Shown here: positions 32,231 to 44,199 of the stretch, in pieces
Layout: each line of letters starts with the position of its first letter
Position numbering within the stretch: position 1 is the stretch's first letter
Translations under genes and position numbers: made by a program
The notes under the pieces: generated by a model
The model's input: the letters and a program-made list of their open reading frames with translations, nothing else
What the model was told of the DNA's origin: nothing
Database searches by the model: none
DNA from: Massospora cicadina
Taxonomy: Eukaryota; Entomophthoromycota; Entomophthoromycetes; Entomophthorales; Entomophthoraceae
Assembly: GCA_022478985.1 (NCBI GenBank)
Contig: JAKSZP010009617.1
Location: forward strand, 17,062-81,061
Length of the DNA stretch: 64,000 bases
Direction of reading: 5' to 3'

Positions 32231-32686
32231 TTTCAGACAATTAGATGTACAACGAGATGGTAAGAATACCAGTGGCAATTATCCTCAAAAGTCTTAATAA
32301 ATGCTCCCCTCACAACTCCCAGCGGAATAAGTCAACAGACTTGGAAGTTCGCCCAAGCACTAACTCAAATTTCATGCAACTACCTAAGAGAAAACAACCC
32401 CTCTTTTATAGACCTGAAGGGGGTTCATGGGGATAAAATTATTTTATCAGCCAATTTTTCACTAAGACCTGTGGTAATCAGCTGAGGTGAATCTACTTTA
32501 AAGATGGCTGATTGCTGATATTTTTGTAAAATGTTACCCATGATTCCATCATCCCTATCCTCAACCTTATACCCAAAATCCAGCTTTAGTGTGATGAAAC
32601 GCCACTTGATAGTTCTGATAGGGCAAATCGTCATTTAACAAAATTGAGTACCTCCCTGCTAATTTGTTCTCGCATATCCCACTATT
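32231..32686 (+). repeat. Element E 3' LTR, first part
   Basis: It starts TTTCAGACAATTAGATGTAC and aligns with the E 5' LTR, including the TATA element within an inverted repeat at 32397-32422. It stops at the LINE insertion, whose target duplication occupies 32669-32686. Confidence 0.8.
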
Positions 32687-32839
32687 TTTATTTAAATGAG
32701 GTAAGCTGACTAGGGGACAGACATTACCGAATATATGTGAAACTAAGAGAATAACTGACAAATATAAAAATTGGGCACCCCAGGGTACTCAAGTTACCCC
32801 TGTTGCCAGCGGGACTGCCAGGTATGGGGGTTGGTGCAC

Positions 32840-35800
32840 TACTCCGAGGGGGTTTCCCCTGCTATGGAGCAGGTGTGAAGGAAAGGGTCTGTGTGGAGGA
32901 ACCAGAATGGGAAACATGATTCTATGAGCGCTTTTTGTCTTGGTCTCATATATCCATAGAGCCAGGCTTGGAAGTGCTCTAGTAAGTGGACATGGAATCT
33001 GTTAATAATCCCATGAATGGTTGGGACCGTGCCCTTGAACGCATCTAATGCAATTGTGTGTATTGTCCACATTGCAATGGGTATTATTAGGGAGTGGAGG
33101 GTAGATGGGATTGGTGACTCAATCTGGAGCGCGTAGATACTCTTTGATATCGAGAATTCCTGTTCGTTTGAGTCTTGAGCAGGCGTGGAACTTCCTGCCA
33201 TATAGCTTTGGTTGGGGAGCATGTTTCTAGGCGGTGATGTAGGGATCCCTCCCCTCCACATACTGCACATGTTTTGTGGAGGGAGTTGGAGCGGTCCGCC
33301 ATCCTATAGGTCCTTCTCAAACAGTGCCAGGCGTTTGCTCTTATCCTTGGTTGTAGGAGTGGGTGGTGTGTCATTTTCCACATTGCTTTCTGTGTGGTTA
33401 AATCATAGGGAATGTCCAGCATATCTAGGTATTCTATCATAGCTATGCTTGGGGTTGTTGCGAGCATATCCCTCTGGGGGTGGTTTTTGGGTTTCTTAAT
33501 TTAAATTGGGGGCTGGGTCGTCCCCTTCCCTGTATAGTACCCATGTTCTCTATGGTCCATCCCTTATGGCGGATAGTTCAGAGGATATGTTTGGAATGAG
33601 GGGAGGTTCCATGTGGACCCGTTTCAGTAAAGTGCTTGGCAAGGTATGAAAGTAGTCTGGGTGGACTATGTGGGTTGGTTAATTTGAGCGCCTGTGCAAA
33701 GTTAGTCCTTGCTGCTCTGGACCAATGTTGTTGCGGGAGGTCTGGAGCAAGGATTTCCTTTATCCAGGTACCTAGGATGTGATTGTCATGGCTCTCAAAA
33801 TCTATTAGTCCCATGCCTCCGCTTGAGTGTGGGCCAAATAGTGTTTCCATCCGTATAGGAGGGTGAGAGCCAGGCCACAGCCGACCCTGGATAAGCGCGC
33901 GAATTGAGGTTATAAAGGTAGGTGAGAAGGCTATCGCATGGGCCTGGTACCACAGTATTGGGAGGATGAGCGAGTTAGCAACTGTAACTCGTCCTGTTAG
34001 TACTGGGGTTCTTCCCTTGAGGGAGGCGACGCGTTTGGATACCCGTTGTAACAGGTTACTTTCCATTGTCTCATTAGCATATCCCCCCTGATTCTAGCCA
34101 GATTCCAAGGTGTCAGACAGGAGTGGTGGTGGGAGGTGTTGCAAAGGGTAAAATAATTGGGTTTTTTCTTCGAGTGTTGGTGTGAGGTTCTGATTTGTGG
34201 CCGAATTGTTTGTGTATTTGCCTAAGAGGATGATTTCTGTCTTCCTTTTGTTGAGCGATGCATTGCTCACCTTGGAGTATTCCTCTAGAGTGTGTTCCAG
34301 CTGTCGAGCATCTTCATTGTTTGCTATACCTGCTACGCAGTCATCTGCAAAGGCCAGTATCTTGACTGTTGGTTGTCCTTGTGCGGTTATCCCCATGAGA
34401 TGTGAGTCAGTTACTCGGAGGAGCGGGTCAAAGCTGAAATTGTATATCAGTGGGCTGAGGGGATCCCCTTGTTTGAGCCTTCTGTGTGGTTTGATATTGT
34501 TTGTTAGGAATACAGGGCCGCATACAGCCATGGTTGCAGATTCTGTTAGGAGCATCGCCCATTTTATGAATCTTGGTGAAAGTTTGAAGGCATGTAGACA
34601 TTCTTTTAGGTATGGCCAGCTAACACGGTCATACGCCTTTTCCTGATCCAAGAAGACCAGGGCACCAGTTGCTTTGGATTGGCAAATGTTTGCAACAGGG
34701 TGTATGTTGTTCCAGATTGAACGCCCTGGTATAAACCCAAACTGGTTGGGTTATAGGATGTCAGATGCAAATGCACCTAATCTAGCTGCTATAATTTTTG
34801 TTAGGATTTTTGTGTCAGTGTTGGAGAGTGCAATTGGACGCCAGTTGGCCAGGTCCAACTTGTCACCCTTTTTATACAAGGTTATAACGTAGGATTCATG
34901 GCCTCCTGGTAATAGGCGTGTTTCCAACAAACTCTGGTTCATTGACGCCAATAGGAGGGGGCGATTTGTTGAAAATATTTTTTGTAAAATTCGTAGGGTA
35001 TCCTATCAGGCCCTGGGAATTTCCTAGTGGTGCACCGCGAATTGTTTCCCAAAGCTCCTCCCGTGTGATAAGGGATAGTATATTGTAATTTGGTGGTGTA
35101 CTTTGTATCTTGGCAGTTTGAATAAATTCTATAATTTTTTGTGGATCTGTTGGCATATCGCGATATAATTCAGTATAAAAGTGGTGTACTTCCACCTTGA
35201 CCTCCTCAGGGTCAGTTGCCACGGTGCCGTTGGTCTTACAGACCTGTGTGCATGTGGGCTGGTTTCCGCAGGAGTGGAATTGGCGGAAAAAGTATGTCAA
35301 ACAGGTTTCGCCTTCCTTTATGAACTTACCTTTGTTTGATACTTTGATACTGTGTTGGTGTTCAAAGATGAGATTATTAAGTCAGGCTGAAATTTCTGCC
35401 CATTTGCGTCCCCAATTAGGGCTATAACCAGATCTCAGAGTATTTATTTCCAGGTGGTCTAGTTCTGCCAAGGTACTCTTGATTGTGGCTGTGTCCGCGG
35501 TGTACTTGCATGATGCAATATGTCAGGTTTTGTTGATTAAATTTTTTTTTGAAATTTTCCCATGTTTCTGATGGGATCCAAAGTGAATGGGGCTGTGAAT
35601 TCTGGGTTTGTAGCCTTGTTTTCAACCCAGTCAGATATCTCAGGCAACCTTATATTTTCTGGGTGAAGCTTTCTCCAAGGTGACACCTGTGTGTGGGATT
35701 GGGTTGGCGCCAACTGCACTGTAACTAATCAGTGATCAGAAAGGTTTGATCTTTTTTGTTGTAAATTTGGAGATTCTTGAGTGGTGGGATTGTGGGATGA

Positions 35801-36395
35801 GGATGTGGTCAATATGACTCATTTATATGAGCAGTCCCTCACGTATGTTGGGTCTTGTCATATGGGGAAGGATTGGTGAATTGGGGGGAAGAGCATCCTG
35901 TAAGCCAAGAGATGCCTTCATTGTGCAATATTCAATGTGTCCAGGTGGGTATCCCCTGGGATTAGGCCATCAATCTGTATTGGGGTTATCCCAGCAGTTT
36001 AAATCACCTAACATGATGATATCTGGTGGGAGGGTGAGGGTAGAAATTTTCTCAAAATTTTTTTCTCTCAGTTGCAGTGCACAGTGCGTAGATACATGCT
36101 AACGAGATTATTTCATATTGGCATGTGATTGTTGCTACCAGGACTCGACCGTGAAAGTGTGATGATGAATTTGTAATTTTAAATTTTTTGTTGTCTGGAC
36201 TATCACCCCACAGTGAGACGTCCATACTGATTGTGATAGTGCGACCCTGGTTGACCAGGATTCTTCTTCCCCTTGTAGGCAGTGGGTTTCTTGGATGGCC
36301 AAGATGTCTACAAGAGGTTTTCGCAGGAATGCCAGCTTTTTGGCTTGGGATGTATGAGCCCTGGCTCCCACGATGTTTAATGTCCCTATTGACAC
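32840..36395 (-). pseudogene. LINE ORF2: endonuclease and reverse transcriptase
   Basis: MSIGTLNIVGARAHTSQAKK starts an AP-type endonuclease with IQETHC (catalytic Glu near 36289), LGDLNCWDN (about 36000) and SHIDHIL (about 35800-35820). The RT has ITLYKKGDKLDLANWRPIALS, MDQEKAYDRVSWPYL, RLKQGDPLSPLIYN and FADDCV (34336-34352, catalytic pair intact). LTGRVTVANSLILPILWY follows. The C-terminus has CAVC-x-HH-x-C at 33219-33269, resembling the zinc-binding region of L1-type ORF2. Frame breaks near 35300, 34090 and 33570 and several stops inactivate it. Confidence 0.83.
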
Positions 36396-36457
36396 TGAGG
36401 TGCCCGCGGCGCCTCAGGAGCAGTTGGGAGGACCCTCTGGCCCTATCCCACCACAGC

Positions 36458-37835
36458 TCATTTTGGCCATGCTCCGCGTCTGTACTCCAACTCTTTCACT
36501 GCCATTGTTGGTTCTCTTGATCTGACCCAATGATTAAAGGGAATTGCAGTTTTTTGCATTTGCGTCAACTTTTCCTGCACAGGTCTCATGTTGATTTGAT
36601 GTGGATTGTTTATTGGATTTTTATTTTTGAGGTTCAACTTTTGTGAATTGTGCACCGCATTTTCACCCAAATTGCGTTTGCATTGTTCCTCAGTATGTGC
36701 ATGACTGATGACGCTTTGTGGCTCAGTCTGGTTACTGTGAAAATTTTCGACCTGGGCATATTGTTCTGATTGGTTGGTTCAGTGAATATCTGAAATATCC
36801 TCCTGAATTTGTCTGTGGTTAATGGTGGATTCCTTGTGTGCCGCCGCTTCAGCCGCTGCTCTCTTGTGGGCTTTTTGTGCTGCTTTACGCTGTTTACTTG
36901 TAACTGGGTCCACGATGGAGTAGAGTCTATCTTCACCCCAGCGGAATGGGTGGTGGCCATCAGTCATTTTGGCGAAGTTTTCATTATCTTCATCCATAGC
37001 TTCTTCACAAAAATCATTTTCCATTAAGCCCTCTTTTACAGGGCATGCATGTTCCTTGTGGCCCAGTGAGCCACAGTGGTTGCAAATGGGTGGTGTGCGT
37101 TCTGGTGTAACTCAGAATGCAGCTGACTGGCCCCCGTCTGCGAAGTGAAATTCTGCTGCACAGGGAATTCTGGATATATCCTCTTCCACTTCTGGGAAGG
37201 GGTTGATTACAGCAATAGCTTTGCCCATGCACAGGTCAGCATTAAGCAAAATCGCTGTGATTTGAGTTGTTGGATTTCTCTGTAGGCCACAAGACCTTTG
37301 TGGAACTCCTCCTCAATTACCTTACAAGGAAGGTTGGTGGGGAGCAAGTCAAAGGAGATGAACAAAGTTTTTGCTTTGTTCCATCTGGTGCGCGCAGTGC
37401 GCACAATTTTTTTGCCCTCAGGGAGGGCAATTTCCATGCAGATTTTTGCTGCGGCATTGGCTTCATCAGCTGTTTCAAAACCAATATCAATCCAGCCATG
37501 GCCATGTTGTTGGTGGCTACGTACACCACGTGAGGGAAAAGTGAGGGCTGTGCCTCACATGTTTTCTCCCACAGGGTTGGTGACTCATCCCCAAGGAAGA
37601 TTCTGATCCCGTGTTCCACCTTTGACAAAGGTTGGTTGAATTGAATGTAAATGTATTGTGCATGCTTTACAGTAAATACCATAAACCCAGACGGTGTCTG
37701 AGTTTGCGATTTTTTTATGGCTTGGGTTCCTGGTCCCCCTCCAGGGCGTTCCTTGCCCTTAGTTGCACCATTAAGCACACTGCTTGCTGCGACGCTCGCC
37801 CATGTTGTATTATTTTTGTTATTAAAGTCGCCCAT
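36458..37835 (-). pseudogene. LINE ORF1, nucleic-acid-binding protein
   Basis: ATG at 37835 opens MGDFNNKNNTTWASVAASSV, and 172 codons are open. Later pieces in shifted frames include VRTARTRWNKAKTLFISFD and GKAIAVINPFPEVEEDISRIPCAAEF. A CCHC knuckle, CNHCGSLGHKEHAC, is at 37043-37084, followed by an Ala/Lys-rich helix (SKQRKAAQKAHKRAAAEAAA). Such ORF1 proteins coat the LINE RNA. At least three frameshifts are needed to read through. Confidence 0.78.
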
Positions 37836-37914
37836 CTTTCCTGTGTGTGATTATCCAAATTTGCCGTTCAAATCAAATAATAGTAACTAAAGTGATTGTT
37901 ATGAGAAAGAAAAG

Positions 37915-38177
37915 CTTACATATCCCACTGTTATTAGTCCAGTTTTATAAATAATTGATGGCGTCAATCCAACAAACTATCTCTTGCTTTACTATGCTCA
38001 AGAAATTTCGTTATTCCCTCTTTTATAATTAAAATATATGTTTATTAGTGATTTAAAAAGTTACCCCAAAATTGTAAAGCAGCAGTTGAGAGTCTCAGTA
38101 CTCTGACTACTGCTGTATTTTTGAAATCCTGAGCTGAACAAGCACCAGCGAGCTCACAACTTGCCAGGATTCCAACA
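37915..38177 (+). repeat. Element E 3' LTR, second part
   Basis: After the LINE target duplication the LTR continues: GAGAGTCTCAGTACTCTGAC and CAAGCACCAGCG match the 5' LTR, and it ends GGATTCCAACA. The next bases GTGCT do not repeat the left flank of E. Confidence 0.75.
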
Positions 38178-38980
38178 GTGCTCTCTTTCAGTATTGCTGA
38201 TTACCAAATCTGGAAATTCTGGTGTTGAAATCAAGTTTTAATGAAGGCGCTCCTACAATGAACCTTACATTGTGGCACAAGCCACACTTAAAATTAGAAT
38301 TTTGCCTGATTTGTTAATATTCACTTTAAGACCTCAATGGTCACATCAGCATAATTTGTTTCACTCACCATTTTGTCACCAGCAGACTGCAAACTATTTT
38401 GGTCCCTTAAAGATATACAAGGGGGTTATTTTCATAAGTAATTTTGATGGTGACATCATCTTCATCTAAAAAAATCTTCAGACTCTGGAGAGCGAAAATT
38501 ATTTTGCATTGCATCATCACTTGCTAACTGTAAATTTCTTGTCTCACCCTCACCTATAAAAGGGCCTTGATGCCCCCATCTGCGATGAGTTGGCCACCAG
38601 TACCTCCAATGGTTTGGTGGTTGTTTGTAATTATTCCACTTGTTGAGGAACAACTTGGAGAACTATTTGCAGCCTCATCTGCAATCATAAAATAAAAAAC
38701 CATCAGAATCAGATAGATATTGAAATTTTGTATCTTGAGGGTATGGAAATAAGTTTTGGAAGATACAATCATTACAAACTATTTCTGTATATAGATTGAC
38801 TTCTAATCAAAATTGAAGCATATAACACTCAACAGTGCACAATAAAGTGGATCAACTTAATACTGCTAAATAATATGTGTAAACTTAGCAATTTTTGTAA
38901 AATCCTATCATTTCTTAATAACCCTTTTAGGTATCCTGTTTCCATGCTATTACCTCGGGACCTCAAGCCTAAACTAAGTA

Positions 38981-39230
38981 TTTTTAATTTTATTTGAGGT
39001 GAGATGACCATGGTACAATACCGCATCAATTAAGGGGAAATTGAATGAATGGGAAAGGAGGATAAAATCTGGAAAACCTCCATGCGCAGCATATGATAGG
39101 CCAGGAACTCCATGGACCGCCTTTGCTATTTGCTATCTCAGTTCAGGGCATTGGTGCGCAACGTCAACACAGTCATAATTGCCCCCTACCCAAAGTTCAT
39201 CAACTGGAATCAAACTCAGGGAGGCAAGCT
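38981..39230 (-). mobile_element. SINE family 1, 5'-truncated second copy
   Basis: On the minus strand it matches the copy at 3871-4150 from the B box (GAGTTTGATTCC) through GCACCAATGCCCTGAACTGAG and GGCCTATCATATGCTGCGCA to the tail CACCTCAAATAAAATT. The first 40 bp of the tRNA-like head are replaced by CTTGCC. It is flanked by TAAACTAAGTA (38970-38980) and TAAACTATGTA (39231-39241). Confidence 0.85.
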
Positions 39231-42224
39231 TAAACTATGTAATCAACTTTGACAGCTTTCATCTAACTAAAAAATTGATGCTAGATTATTTATAAGCATA
39301 GCTATACAACATTATTAATATTAGTCATAAAATGACCTTTTTAGAACTCCATACTTTTAGCTATATAAAAATCATAACAAGGACAAGAGGGATTGTAGAG
39401 ACTGGAGTTTTAGCCAAAAAAGGCATATAATACTATATAGGTAAAGAATATGTACAATACTAAGAACCATACTGAATGATTTAACATACTTTTTAGTACT
39501 ATTACTAATATTGTCAACTTAAGAAATAAAGTGGCCACAAATTTCAATTGCAGGTTCAAAATCAAGCCTATGAAAGCCTTTTAACATGATGACGCACCAG
39601 CAAACCTAAGTGACTATATAAGATAAGGAGTGAAGGTCTAAGGAATTCTCATACAGTACAGGTAGCATCAGATATGCATAAGGGCAGACAAAATGGAAGT
39701 AGAGGAGTCATCATAGTGGGCAGAAGACTGAAGAATGTTAAATTTATTTCATTGAGGATACACAAGGTGTGCATCGCCTTAATGTACTGGGACAGTTACT
39801 CTCATAATAAACATTAATATATGGGTACAAATAATAGCAATGGCAACCTGATGAGTCTTTGGATAGTCCAGGCTGGATAAGTTATAAAATATTTGTTGCG
39901 TTAATAAATGAGTGACCCACCAAAGATGTAAGTACAGAATCTCAAAAATTGGCATCATTGTGGAACTCAGTAAGGTTTTAATAAAGGAGAATACCCTTGC
40001 ACAGTGGCTACATAGCCATGCGAGGCATGGCAAAAAAGGGTAATGGAGGGGGAAGAGGACAATTTAATGGTTAAATTATGGTGGGACATGTGTGAAGGGA
40101 ATCCCATTTTAGGGAGTGATTGATCTTGATGAGTTTTAATAAATGGTCAGTACTTAATTTACAGCAATCAAATTAAGGATTTGTGATATATGGCGGTTGG
40201 CATTGTAAATTTACTCTATAGTATTTTCTAGGTTGGAAATGGGCAAACTAGGCCATCAATGGCCGTTATTTGGGAAAGGTGTGTACAGAGAATCGCTCAA
40301 TGGCCCTTGCTTGCTTAAGTTGAGAGGACAACTTACTTTGTGGAGTTATGTTGTATACAGATTAGACACCAGGCGACCTTCTGAAGGTGCAATATAAGCT
40401 TAACTATGTAAAAAATTTTCTGATGCTTCCTATTGTAACATCATTGGATTTTTGGAACTGTTTAACACCCTGTTGGCAGTATTCTTACACTCTGAAAAAC
40501 ATACTAAGTACAAAGGCCTTATACAAGAATTAACGCAAACCATGACCAACCTATCCCTTGGTGTTATCAGAAACCAAGATATCCTTCTAAATGAGTGTCC
40601 TGTTTTTTAAATCCCAGACTGGTCTCTGGAGATTTATTCACTTAACAAAATATAAGTGGAAACAATAGATAAACTCAAATTCTGTAGTATAAGGCCTTTT
40701 ATTATATTGAAAATGAAGTATCTTATACTTTAGGCATAAAATCAAGATTTTTAAAATAAATGTAAATTGGTAGTGAATTGGGAATGTGGTATAGCGTTTT
40801 TAAGGGTTTCATGAACTCAAGGTCAATCTCTTATTGATCTTTGCCTTATGGCGGCATCTAATTAGCTTAATGTTTGTATCCACAAGTTCCATCTCACGGT
40901 GGGCATCCCTAAACAAGGAAGTTCAATGGCTTCTTGCTCAATACCTGTTCCTGGGTCTGAGGTTAAAATACCAATTCTGGTTGTTACTTCTTCTCCCAAT
41001 TTGGGAATATGCTGATTGTTTCAGGATTTGTACAATGGCGTGGTTCCGTTAGCTTTCTTTAGGGTTTTGACCAACCTTCAATATTGGTTTATTGCCTTTT
41101 TTTGGGAAGAATTCAGATTTAAGGTTCAATCACTTCCATCTGTGTAACTTGATTTGAATAATTTTTTAATAATCTCACTTCATCATTGGCCATATTTGAT
41201 GGAAGTATATCATTAGTGATCATAAGATATCTTGCCCCAAAGGTATCAGAGTTTACATATTCTATAGTTGTCAGTGTCATTCTCATCTTTATTTAAAAAC
41301 TTCTTCATCTAGCAGTGATCAGATTATTACATGTGAAATTATCTTGACCCAAATGAAAATCTCATGGTCCATAACCATCTATAAAAGGTGGTTCATCTCC
41401 CTTATCCACGTTTTAATCTTGCAATTGTAGTCTTATGGTTGTATAATGGTGGATTGCTTACAGAGGGCGAGGATTTATTCTCTAATATACTTGTGATATT
41501 TTTTTAAAAACAACAGGTCTATAAGCGGTTGACAAAAGCAATTCTATTGAATCTGGGCTGCAAGTTGCTCACGAATATTTTGAGTAGGCTGAGACTGATT
41601 AAAGACATTAAAGGAGCTGCATACATAATGTTTAAGGGAGAGAGAGAAGATATTGACCACCATTTGAATATTCCATGAGGGAAGTGCCAGGGAAATTATG
41701 GATTGGGATGGAGCGAAACATATGGCAGCAGTGAGTGAAGAGCATTTTCACAATGATGGTCAAAGCTCAAACATATTAAGCACTCAGATTGGCTATTCCC
41801 ACATTGGCAAATAAAGGTTGGTCAGGGGTGGAGCAGATCATGGTACACGATAAGGTTACAAATATTGAAGCTACAGTAAATAGTTTGGATCACTTCAAAA
41901 GCGTGAGGCCCTGAGAAAAGGCTGACCCATTGGGGACCATAAGCTGCAGGATGGAGTCACACCATAAGCAGCAAGACCATCAATGATTTCATGGAGGAGC
42001 TGCTTAGTGAGAGATTACTGGGCAATAAGGCAAACTGAACACCATAGTGGCTTCAGCCATAAACCAAGTATAAGTTGAGGGTATAAGTGTAATCTTTATA
42101 GCCTAGAGCAGTATCACAGTCAGATAACAAGCTCTGAAGATGGTGTCATGATAAGTTTGAAGGTCTATTCTTTGAAGCTTAATAGTTGTTCAGTTTGTAG
42201 GACTCAATCTTAAAGGTCTTTGGT

Positions 42225-42310
42225 CCTATTTGTCGATCCTGTGGAACTTAACCATGACGTAGTTCAGAGGTCCTAATGAAGGCTGATGAGAAAGAACTTA
42301 ACCTCAGCAA
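42225..42310 (-). repeat. Trace of a B-type hairpin repeat
   Basis: On the minus strand: TTAGGACCTCTGAACTACG, then ATGGTTAAGTTCCACAGG. Element B at 9790-9835 has AAGGACCTCTGAACCAATC, then ATGGTTAAGTCCAAAACAGG. The order and spacing are alike. No LTR or pol is recognisable beside it, so it is only a hint of another minus-strand relative. Confidence 0.4.
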
Positions 42311-43322
42311 CAATTTCAGAGGTTTCATTTTGAGTTTATGAAGGGAATTAACCTAGATTAAATTTAGAAAAAGTTTCATAAGAATTCTTACTTGATTAAT
42401 GTAAAAAAACTAAGAGGGTTAAATATATTATTAGGTAGCTTGGTAGCACTAATTTAAATTTGCAAGTTAAGATATAGATAAGGCAAAACACTAGATTAAT
42501 TATGCAGACTTGATTAGAACTTGAAAAAGGTCATAATGGTTAGCTATTCTAATGTAATCAATGGGGACACTTTATAATCCATTAAAGCCTAGATAATTTG
42601 AAAATTTACTAAATAAGTCCAGAAGCATATCAGATTTAATAAATAAGCTATAGCTAATAAAAAACTTGGCATGTTGTATAGAAAAGATGACCTAGATATT
42701 AGGTTTCATCTGAAATGGACAAAGCCTGACAATTGCCAAAAATATATTGGCTTTACATTAAAAGACAAGAATAAAGTAACCCTATAAGGGGTAAATCAAT
42801 AAAACTGGTTAGATTATAAACCACCTGGTCCATTTTAGTGATAGTCTCACTCACGTGTGGCAAGAGGTTCCTATACAAGATCAAAAAACTATAGCACAGG
42901 TTGCTCTGGTGAAATTTATGGAGCTTTAAAGAACTTTTTGGAAACACTTGAAGTGGTAAAATAGGTCCCAGTATGGGACAAATTGACTAGAGAAATTGGG
43001 GGACATTTAAAGCCAGTTTAGACACACTTTTACAGCGGCTATAAACACCAGGAGTTGGTGCACCAACCCATACAGGGGCATTAGGCATCAAACTTGTTGA
43101 CATTAGAAATTAGTTGGTTCGCCAGCAATGCTTTGTAGTAAAAGACCAAAAGGTTAACTTTGTCTATAAAAGTGGCTAAAAGTAAAAGGAAAGTGAATAT
43201 ATTAAATTATAAGTTATAATCATCATTATTTATTGAATAAATATATAAGATAAAGTTCTTAGACTAGAAATAGGAAAAAAAGGATTAAGAATAACTCAGA
43301 AAAGTAAAAAATATGTTATATT

Positions 43323-44062
43323 TGTTGGACAATTATTGTTCAATGTTATGAAAATAGTGGTGAATTGTTAAGTATAATATTGCACAAAAAACCATAGTTG
43401 ATTCTTTGTGGAGTACTTGAATTGGGGTAATACTTCTACCCCCACTCCTTGGCCAGATAGCCCTATCATTGGTAGTAGCTTTATGCTAAACCTGCGTCAG
43501 AATCAGTGAAGTAACTCTGAGGTTATTCCCATCCCGTCTGCTCTTTAGTTCAAACTCCTAAGCGAAGACCACCCCTTTTATAGACCTGGAAGGGGTCTCA
43601 CAAGGTGAAAGTATTTTTTCCCAGTTTTATTGGGTTAAATATAATAAATTCTTGCCCTCTCAGGTTCATCTTACCTACTATTGGCCAACCATTGAAGTCA
43701 AATTGAAGTGAGGCGAAACTTGAGAGCTCCAATAGGTGAAAAGATATCATATTTTCTAGCTAAGCTACGCCCAGCCTATAATGAATTTTATGCCCCTCTC
43801 ATTTCTATCCCTAGATTGCTTTAAATACATGAAGTGATAGTTTATTGGGGTTCACTTTTATACCTAAGTTTCCACTTAATAAAAATATTTAAAAGCAGAT
43901 ACCTTCCTGTTATCAAAGCTTCTTATATTAATTCAACTAGGTGTTAAAATTCACCTTAAATATTTAACAGAAGCATAGAGTTTTATTTAAACTTCCACAG
44001 CTGAGTTGCTAGAATCCTGTGCAAAAAGCATTGTGATCAGAAATAAAGCCAGGATTCTAACA
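43323..44062 (+). repeat. Element D 5' LTR
   Basis: It starts TGTTGGACAATTATTG and ends GGATTCTAACA, 740 bp. It aligns with 55015-55634 over the first 620 bp: AATATTGCACAAAAA, TTCTACCCCCACTCC, CTTTTATAGACCTGG. Confidence 0.85.
43572..43595 (+). promoter_or_regulatory. TATA element inside an inverted repeat, D LTR
   Basis: CCCCTTTTATAGACC followed by TGGAAGGGG: eight-base arms CCCCTT and AAGGGG enclose TATAGA. The D 3' LTR keeps a weaker form at 55268-55292, and the E LTRs have it too. Confidence 0.5.
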
Positions 44063-44064
44063 AG

Positions 44065-44082
44065 TGATGTTTACTACAGGGG
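44065..44082 (+). other. Primer-binding site of element D
   Basis: TGATGTTTACTACAGGGG lies 2 bp after the LTR, the same site as in B, F and G with three changes. Confidence 0.6.
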
Positions 44083-44199
44083 CCCTGTACACCACAAACC
44101 TTTACTAAAAATTAAGGCTTTTGAAGAATATGACCCTCACAACCTCATCGCTTCATCTGAGCCCAGGCTAGCTGCGCTAGGACAGTAGTTATCTAGTTC

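Larger units (their letters stand above)
32687..37914 (-). mobile_element. LINE (non-LTR retrotransposon), L1/Tx1-like, near full length
   Basis: Minus strand, 5.2 kb. ORF1 has a zinc knuckle; ORF2 has AP endonuclease, reverse transcriptase and a C-terminal zinc finger. It is flanked by CTCGCATATCCCACTATT (32669-32686) and CTTACATATCCCACTGTT (37915-37932), a target duplication with three differences. The 3' end on the minus strand runs into CATTTAAATAAAAA, a short A-rich tail. Short 5' UTR of about 80 bp. The zf-RVT-like finger and lack of RNase H point to the L1/Tx1 side. Confidence 0.85.
25810..38177 (+). mobile_element. Element E: Ty3-type element split by a LINE
   Basis: The 5' LTR, gag, protease, dUTPase-like, reverse transcriptase, RNase H, integrase and a 3' LTR are in order. 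The body holds a 580-bp inverted-repeat element (31482-32061), and the 3' LTR is interrupted by the LINE at 32687-37914. The left flank ACTCT and the right flank GTGCT do not make a clean target duplication. E is closest to D. Confidence 0.82.
38178..43322. other. 5-kb AT-rich stretch, mostly unexplained
   Basis: Apart from a SINE (38981-39230) I recognise nothing certain. Small frames such as 40834-41052 and 39779-40033 (minus) have no family pattern. Near 42240-42270 the minus strand carries an AGGACCTCTGAA block like the hairpin repeats of element B, so old lineage 1 debris may be present between about 41500 and 42400. The missing right half of F is expected here but not found. Confidence 0.5.

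Noticed and set aside
34197..34646. 149-codon plus-strand frame
   Set aside because: It is antisense to the conserved LINE reverse transcriptase and has no family pattern.
36188..36520. 110-codon plus-strand frame rich in Leu, Pro and Trp
   Set aside because: It is antisense to the LINE endonuclease start.
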